Below, one piece after another: positions 42,701 through 64,000 of a DNA stretch of 64,000 bases. Position 1 is the first letter of the stretch. Every line of letters begins with the position of its first letter. Position numbers and translations under genes: made by a program. The stretch spans positions 2,642,001 to 2,706,000 of the forward strand of contig JACSYO010001694.1 in NCBI GenBank assembly GCA_016806645.1, read 5' to 3'. Below the pieces are notes generated by a model. That model saw only the letters and a list, made by a program, of their open reading frames with translations, did no database searches and had not been told where the DNA came from. Source of the DNA: Ophiodon elongatus. Its lineage: Eukaryota; Chordata; Actinopteri; Perciformes; Hexagrammidae.

Positions 42701-44823
42701 AAGCGATTCTGGAGGTGCATGATGGCCCAGCCCTTTACTAAATACCCTTTGGCTGTGCTTGTACTTGTCTTTTCAATTTGACTTTTACGATAAGATGCAC
42801 CAGAATGGAACTCAGCTCTGTCCACAATTGTGTATCCACACTTGACACTTAAATGAGACCTGCCCGATTGGATACAATCTATTTATTGGTCAAAGGAGCA
42901 CTTCAGCTGGCCCCTTTCGAGCAGCAGCTCTACGCTGAGCCCCCTCCGGATGTCTGAGCTTGTCCCCCTATCGCTAAGGCTGAGCCTAGCCACGCTACGA
43001 AGGAAGTTCATTTCGGTCACTTCAATGGGCGCTCTCATTCTTTCAGTCACTACCCAAACTCATCACCATAGTTGAGGGGTTGGAACGTAGATGGACGGGT
43101 AAATAGAGAGCGGTCCAGTACAATGCTCGTATCACTGCTGACACTGCACCACACCTGTCCATCTCCCACTCCATCTTACTATCACTCGTGAACAAGACCC
43201 AGAGACACTTGAACTCTCTCGCTTGTGTCAGTGACTCACTCCCAACCCGTTGTCCAGCAGAGAACCATGGACTCAGACTTTGAGGTACTGAGTCTTATCC
43301 TGACCACGTCACACTGGGAGGCAAATCATCCCAATGTGTGCTGAAGGTCACGGTCTGACGGAGCCAACCAAACCACATCATCTGCAAAAAGCAGAGATGC
43401 ACCCTTAGGTCCCCACACCGGTCACTCTCCTCCCCCCAGGTGCATTGTCTAACAGTTTGCCAGAACTTCCAGAACCCGAGTTTTTGCTGTGCGAAATGCC
43501 GCAGCTGCAGCTCTTCTAGGAATCAGTACCTGTTTCTAGAGACTCCTAGGCCAAACAAGCCCGAAAGGCTTCCTTCTTCAGCTTGGCGGCATCCTTCAAT
43601 GCGGGTGTCAACCAGTCGGTTCTTAGATTGCCGCCACGACAGGCAATGATGACCTTCATACCACAACTCCTTGCAGCTTTTTTCACAATGGAGGCTTTGA
43701 ACATGGCCCACTTGGATTCCATGTCCCCAGCATCCCCTGGTATGCGTGAGTAATTCTTCTGGAGGGAGGAGTTGAAGACTTCCCAGACAATGACCTCAAA
43801 CGTTACCAGTTCACCCTCACTACACATTTGGGTTTATCACAGATATTATGATACAGCCACAAATTAAATCATCGATCTTTGGCCTAGGGTGTGCTAGTAC
43901 AAAGTACACTTGTGAACTGGCCAATGCTCGAAATAGGTGTTTGTTATAGCCAATCCTTCAGTAGCACAGAAATCCAATAACAAAGCACCACTTGGTTATA
44001 CCTCTCAGCAACTCGCTGTTGCATAGAGGCAACCCTCTCGTTCTTGGGAGAACTTCAACACAGCAGCACTTAGCTGGGCACTCGAGTATTACCTCACCCG
44101 TCCAGCGCCTCCAACCATGGGTAACTCTGGAAAAGGCTAGAGTCCAGCCCAAATATATGACACTGAGGTGACATTCCAAGCCCCAAGAGCCAGTCTGCGA
44201 TACCAAGGGGTTGCCATCATCTTATCACTCAATGTTATTGTATAGAAATGACTGATGCAGGTCGGATCATGTAATGATAGACATACAATGCTATGATGGC
44301 TAGGTGCTACACAATCATTCTGACTCATTCATTATTTTTGAATGAAAAGATGTCTTGTTATTCGAAAGCTTATTCATAAAAGTTTTTTTTATGGCATCTA
44401 TTTTTACATCAAAACTGCAGAGTGTCCTGCATTGTTTGTTCTAATCAACTTGAAAGCAGCACAACAGAAGTACGGTAGTTATAAAAGTATATATTCAGTT
44501 ATAATTATAATTTGTTTTACATTAACTTCTAACGTCTTATGTACTTTATACTATATTTTACTATCTTCCATACATATCTATCTTATGTTAGATAAGATAG
44601 ATATCTAACATAGGGACTGTGACAGTTCCAAAAGGTGGAATTGTGCCAAAGTAGAGGCAGTTGGTATTTAATTCTTAATCAATCTTAACTCAAGGTCTAT
44701 TTACTAGCTCTTTCTGGAGCATCATTAATAAAGCTAGCTAGTAAATAGATCTTGAGTTAGGTTTTTTTCAAACTACTATTTTCAAGGCCAAGTATTCATT
44801 TTAAATTTTCTGTTTTGTCTCAG
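39733..44823. other. Gene-poor interval with repeat remains
   Basis: A copy of dispersed family A lies at about 40230-40335 with related sequence at 40660-40775. A possible non-coding start of the paralemmin-like gene is at about 41000-41392: TTTATAAG near 40987 and a CATACCAAG|GTGAGT donor after 41392. 42880-44200 holds LINE remains. An inverted repeat at 44685-44759 (TAACTCAAGGTCTATTTACT and its complement) sits 65 bases before the next exon. Nothing else was recognised. Confidence 0.5.
42880..44210 (-). mobile_element. Broken non-LTR retrotransposon (LINE) in antisense
   Basis: On the minus strand 43827-43546 reads as a retrotransposon polyprotein piece: MESKWAMFKASIVKKAARSC, then RGGNLRTDWLTPALKDAAK and LKKEAFRACLA, the stretch before the reverse transcriptase of common fish LINEs. 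42900-43440 has the matching antisense RT-region nucleotide pattern (for example GAACAAGACCCAGAGACACTTGAACTC in shorter pieces). Frames are broken by stops and shifts; it is inactive. The clade was not determined. Confidence 0.7.
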
Positions 44824-45525
44824 TGCAGCAAGCAAAAATACATGAAGAAGCAAGGAAAAGACAACACTGCTGCCAGCATCCCCCTCTCTTCCCCACCGGG
44901 GAATAGTGGTGTGCAGGTCTACCATGACAACCACAGTGCGGCTTTTAAGATGTATTCTGGGAATGGTCATGCTATAGAAAACGGCTCTCACACCAGAAGA
45001 GACCGGGTCACCAGCCGAGATGGTACAGGCAAGATGTCCTCCATTCCAGACATCATTTCTAACGGCCAGGACCAGAGGTACAGCATGAAGGACGAGAGTG
45101 TTCAGAGGAATTCCACGTGGATGATGGATTCGAGCAGCCAAGCATATTCAGGGCCAGAGGATAACTCCACAGACCCACATGAGACCCTGACCGAGACTTC
45201 AACTCTGACCTTTGTGGACGTTCACACCCTGGAGGAATCAGCAGAGAACTACAGCCTCCACGGGGTGGAGATGGTTTACCTCAAGGAGTTTGTGCTGATA
45301 GATGATGACGATGATGGAGACATGTCGCTAAGAGAGAAAACAGTGACAGATTCGTCCGTCATGGATGGAAAAGCTGCTGACCTGGTGTGTGGGAGGATGT
45401 TCTCCACCTCCAGTGGCTCAGTGTCAGAGTCTAAGGAAGAATGTGGGGCTCCTGAAGCGCCTCCACCTGAGGAAGTTGAGACTGCACATAAAAAGAAACG
45501 CTGCTGTTTCTGCACTGTTTTATGA
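44824..45525 (+). CDS. Paralemmin-like protein, C-terminal exon, CaaX-type end
   Basis: The exon starts after a TTTTGTCTCAG acceptor. If the upstream exons are non-coding, the first ATG is 44842 (MKKQGKDNTAASIPLSS) and the protein has 227 residues. GVQVYHDNHSAAFKMYSGNG and AIENGSHTRRD match the paralemmin pattern G-I/V-x-V-Y-x-D ... ENG. An acidic block (VLIDDDDDGDMS) follows, and the protein ends KKKRCCFCTVL: basic residues, a cysteine cluster and CTVL, a CaaX box whose final Leu favours geranylgeranylation with nearby palmitoylation. Paralemmins anchor to the inner plasma membrane and shape filopodia and synapses. No exon for the N-terminal coiled coil was found in the window. PALM2 lies on the same human arm as SUSD1, so palm2 is the best guess. 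AATAAA at 46021-46026 is a likely polyadenylation signal. Confidence 0.65.
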   Translation, partial: CSKQKYMKKQGKDNTAASIPLSSPPGNSGVQVYHDNHSAAFKMYSGNGHAIENGSHTRRDRVTSRDGTGKMSSIPDIISNGQDQRYSMKDESVQRNSTWMMDSSSQAYSGPEDNSTDPHETLTETSTLTFVDVHTLEESAENYSLHGVEMVYLKEFVLIDDDDDGDMSLREKTVTDSSVMDGKAADLVCGRMFSTSSGSVSESKEECGAPEAPPPEEVETAHKKKRCCFCTVL

Positions 45526-47368
45526 AGCATGAGGACTGTGAAGCTGTTCTAGGGTACTCTGTTCTGATCACGCTGGCAAAACACTTCTACATATTGGTTT
45601 TATATATTTGTTCTTGTTGAATTGCAGAGCACATTTATAGGTATGGTAATTTCATTTATTGACTTTTTCTTTTACTCAATATTTCTAGCATTCATTTTAC
45701 AATGCCTTTATTCAACATTAAAACAGCAAATATATTTTTGTTTGTCTCAAATGTCAGCCACCAATGTTTTTTTTAACACTCCCTATTTAAAAAGCCTAGT
45801 TATTAAATATTTGTACATGCTGAGACGCATCCTGTTTGGTTCACATTGAAAGAATTTGATAATTTGGGTTTCATTAATCATTTTGAAGTTCAACAAACAT
45901 ATCTTTGAAGTTTATTATACAGTTTTTATACAAAAAAAACGCATGTTCCTATTATATTTTATCTGAATGACAAATATTGTGGTAACTACACAGGTTTACA
46001 AAGATCAGGTGCTAACAACAAATAAAGATATGTCCAATGACCAAATTATGTGTCTAGTTGTGTCTCTATGTACACACTTTGTTTGGCAATGTTAAGTTGG
46101 CTCACCACTGCTGCACTGCAACGAACACCAACTATAAGAATGCCGAGGTGTTATCAAATGAGAGGACCCAGTAATCTTGACTTGCACTGGATCCTGAACT
46201 GATTGGCATCAGCTGTTTCTTTCATGCCTCCCAATCATTGCATCATTCACAGATGGGTAGCTACCAGCTGACTGAAAACATCCAATTAAATGCATGCAGG
46301 TTTACAACATGGTCACTATTGCTCTGCCTACTTATGTGCTATATCTTTGGTATTATTGATTTAATAAAAAAAAATCATGTTCATGTATGTCCCTATTAAG
46401 GAGGAATCATTCTTTCAACAAAAACACGATAATGCGTATCTGAGAGCTCCCTCGAAGAGCAGCGTCTTTTCCATCAAATCTAAATCTCGAACCATTGGCT
46501 ATAAATGGACAATCACCTGAAGTAAGTATTTCTGACTGAACTAGTGAACTCGTGCTTCGGGCTGGGGTTAATCAGTTCAGTCCAGCAGGCTCTGGCGTGA
46601 GGCGGGAGCTTGTTGGTTTGAGTGACAGAGATACCCCACTGAGGACCATGCTTGGTTTAAAGATAGCAGCTCACCACACTTATCTTCCCCTCCCCTGGCA
46701 CGCCAACTGACACCTCATCAGCACCTACTGCAGACCCCCGTGGTAGGACGAGGAGCGATGTTGGTTTCATTGACTTTAACCACCAGTAAACATTTGAGGA
46801 TTATATTAAAAAAGGATCAATTTAGTTAATTTAATATGGGTTACTTTAATATTAATGACATTTTAGGAATTTCATAGTGCACCTCCACCTTTTGCCCTAT
46901 ATATTTAAGGGTCTTTAACTAGATGACTGTCCTTTTTTTATACATATAATGATGATGCGGTTAATGTGCTTTTAAAAGATATCTAAAATGCCACTATATT
47001 TTGTAAAAGCACATCCAACAGGTTCGTTAGGCCAAATATAGCCGTTATCAGCCACCGCAGCATGAGTGTGCAGTTCCCCATAGAGGGCACTGAGCGTATC
47101 AACACATGTGAAGTGTAACCGAATGTCAGGGAGTGATAGATTAAGCCACAAAAAAAAAAACACCATCTGCAAGAAGACCATTGACAAAAGGAGCTATTTC
47201 TCAGAGTGACCTCAGCTCACCCACTCGCAGAGTCCTCTCAATCCTGGTTATCAAATCCGATCAGTGTCATCATGGACCACAAGACGGAAGTAAAATACAA
47301 TAAAAAGAAGAAGGGCAGGTTTAGTGTCTGGTGAAGTGAAGAGAGTGTCAGGGGGATTCTTAGAGAAG
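45526..47368. other. Paralemmin-like 3' UTR and susd1 upstream region
   Basis: No coding gene is seen. The likely 3' UTR runs to about 46045. 46430-46760 is GC-richer and could be regulatory. No TATA box for susd1 was recognised with confidence. Confidence 0.45.
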
Positions 47369-62383
<15,015 letters not shown>

Positions 62384-63098
62384 CACTCATAACCTCCTTA
62401 TTTGTTTGTATGACAAATTAAATTACAGTCTTGACTTCCAATCTGTGCATTTTATTTTGTACATTTTCTAAATAATTCTAATAAACTTTTTTTTTTCACT
62501 TCAACGGTTGAATGATTCTTGGATGTCAATATGTATTTGGAAGGAAGCAATTCCCTTTGTAAAGCAGACCATTTGTGACTTTACTGTTTGACAAACCTTC
62601 CGACACACTCCCATTATTCGAGTCTATTATATAGATACGAATAGATTATGATACCAAGACTTTATAACTGAGCTATGTGCTTTAGTAGAGTTGGAGAGAC
62701 CCCCCCAATAATTCATACATAAAGTTATGTATTCAAACATAATGTCATGTCTTGTCCAATTATGTATTAAGCCAGTGGGTTCCAGCCTTTTCGTATCTGT
62801 GACCCTATTTCACATCTTTAACAAAAGAGTGATATTTATTTCCCACATTGTTTAATTCAGTGGTGTCAAACTCAAGGCCCGCGAGAAAATATAATATGTC
62901 TCTCATAACTGCCCTCCGGTATAAAGGATGATCACCGCTGATACTAAAAAGTCCCAAAATGCACTGCAACAGCTAACATACCTAGACCTGCAAATCCAGC
63001 TGCACCTTTCCGCTACTCTATTATCGATCTAGTTGGGAGGATGCGGGAGAAGATGCAGCGGGAGAAATGTGCAGATTTGTGTGAACATATAAAAACAT

Positions 63099-63308
63099 AT
63101 CGTGACCTTCCTAAAATAATGGCCAATGTCATTTTTTCAGGTTTTAAAAAAAAATAAATAAATAAAACGGCACACTTTTGAAATAGGCCATTATACTACA
63201 GGGGTAGAATCGCATGATCTGTTCAACTGAGGACGGAGGCGATTTTACCAGGTGGCCAGCATCTTTTTTGTCAAAAAATGACTTAGGCCATTATTTTAGG
63301 AAGGTGAC
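63099..63308. mobile_element. 210-bp inverted-repeat element
   Basis: GACCTTCCTAAAATAATGGCC ... (63101-63135, beyond this in similar sequence) returns as its complement GGCCATTATTTTAGGAAGGT at 63286-63305, giving terminal inverted repeats of about 35 bp with few mismatches. No coding capacity. Confidence 0.75.
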
Positions 63309-63489
63309 GACTTGAAATCAGAGGAATGGAAGCAGAGATTTATTAATAAAACATTTAATTTTGCCATTTAAACTGTTTTGACAAAAACATGTAAATGGAG
63401 TATTTGAAATTACCTCTCATCTTGAGGAAAGATCCCGGAAGACGTTCAAAATCAGGGAGTAAAAATATAAAAATAGTTCAGGGTTTAAG

Positions 63490-64000
63490 ACCTTAGGGGG
63501 GACATTAGGGGTGAGAAGAGGGAGGGTGAGTGGGGACATTAGGGGTGAGAAGAGGGAGGGTGAGTGGGGACATTAGGGGTGAGAAGAGGGAGGGTGAGGG
63601 GGGACATTAGGGTTGAGAAGAGGGAGGGTGAGGGGGGAAATTAGGGGTGAGAAGAGGGAGGGTGAGTGGGGACATTAGGGGTGAGAAGAGGGAGGGTGAG
63701 GGGGGACATTAGGGTTGAGAAGAGGAAGGGTGAGGGGGGAACCTCGGGGTGAGAAGAGGGAGGGTGAGGGGGGACAATAGGGGTGAGAAAAGGGAGGGTG
63801 AGGGGGGACCTTGGGGTGAGAAGAGGGAGGATGAGGGGGGACCTTGGGGTGGGAAGAGGAAGGGTGAGGGGGGGACATTAGGGGTGAGAAGAGGGAGGGT
63901 GAGGGGGGGACATTAGGGGTGAGAAGAGGGAGGGTGAGGGGGGACCTCGGGGTGAGAAGAGGAAGGGTGAGGGGGCACCTCAGGGTGAGAAAGGGAGGGT
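63490..64000. repeat. G-rich 34-bp minisatellite, cut by the window edge
   Basis: Units of about 34 bp (GGGACATTAGGGGTGAGAAG then AGGGAGGGTGAGTG) with variants GGGACCTTGGGG and GGGACCTCGGGG. Every unit has four or more runs of three or more G on the plus strand, so G-quadruplex formation is plausible. The long minus-strand frame reading SHPxxPPHPPS is a by-product. Confidence 0.93.

Larger units (their letters stand above)
62384..64000. other. susd1 3' UTR and repeat-rich right end
   Basis: AATAAA at 62480-62485 ends susd1. 62770-62800 (CCAGTGGGTTCCAGCC) and 62859-62885 (CAGTGGTGTCAAACTC) look like ends of hAT-type elements. 63099-63308 is a small inverted-repeat element and 63490-64000 a minisatellite. 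No gene is seen. Confidence 0.6.

Noticed and set aside
44815..44841. Paralemmin-like frame starting at 44815 with a TTG codon
   Set aside because: These bases are the polypyrimidine tract and acceptor of the exon; the first ATG is 44842.
63675..63878. Minus-strand SHPxxPPHPPS-repeat protein
   Set aside because: Reading of the G-rich minisatellite in antisense.

Overview
The window is nuclear DNA of a ray-finned fish, most likely a spiny-rayed (percomorph) teleost. Genes are split into short exons with GT-AG introns. Several proteins match vertebrate families closely, and the interspersed repeats (hAT-type ends, a fish LINE in antisense, a dispersed element with inverted ends) are teleost-like. 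There are no operons, ribosome binding sites or CRISPR arrays. I built exon models by hand from splice sites and checked reading-frame closure; every complete multi-exon gene sums to a whole number of codons.

Layout. 1-793 (-): 5' end of tial1 (TIAR RNA-binding protein). 1382-1452 (-): tRNA-Gly(CCC). 2039-5444 (+): rchy1 (Pirh2 ubiquitin ligase) with a 22-glutamine tract near its C-terminus. 6804-7806 (-), with a probable untranslated first exon near 8607-8686: a small secreted acidic protein that looks like a secretory calcium-binding phosphoprotein (SCPP), with a 12-residue repeat array and a C-terminal RGD. 9683-19573 (-): a 20-exon LDL-receptor relative, best matched to the fish oocyte vitellogenin receptor lrp13. 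22004-28144 (+): smad2, complete, with a long 3' UTR. 31529-35963 (+): ier3ip1, whose second intron holds a minisatellite split by a hAT-type element with other repeats nested in it. 36650-39732 (+): an unnamed 342-aa protein with a probable MaoC/hotdog-like fold; its first intron is almost entirely a 1.28-kb foldback. 39733-44823: gene-poor, with LINE and other repeat remains. 44824-45525 (+): the C-terminal exon of a paralemmin-like prenylated protein. 47369-62383 (+): susd1, in which a roughly 2-kb block carrying two EGF exons and one sushi exon has been duplicated very recently into four tandem copies, two with different exon losses. 62384-64000: repeats, ending in a G-rich minisatellite that runs off the window.

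The genes do not form one pathway. Tial1, rchy1, smad2 and ier3ip1 are broadly acting genes and share (GCTA)n / TAACGTTAGC-type sequence around their promoters or first introns. The SCPP-like and lrp13-like genes have TATA boxes, as expected of tissue-restricted genes. Susd1 and the paralemmin-like exon are neighbours here; PALM2 and SUSD1 also lie on the same arm in human (9q31), which supports both calls.

The strongest new signals are the susd1 exon-cassette expansion, the SCPP-like RGD gene, the lrp13-like receptor with a duplicated exon pair and no NPxY motif, and the large foldback elements inside introns.
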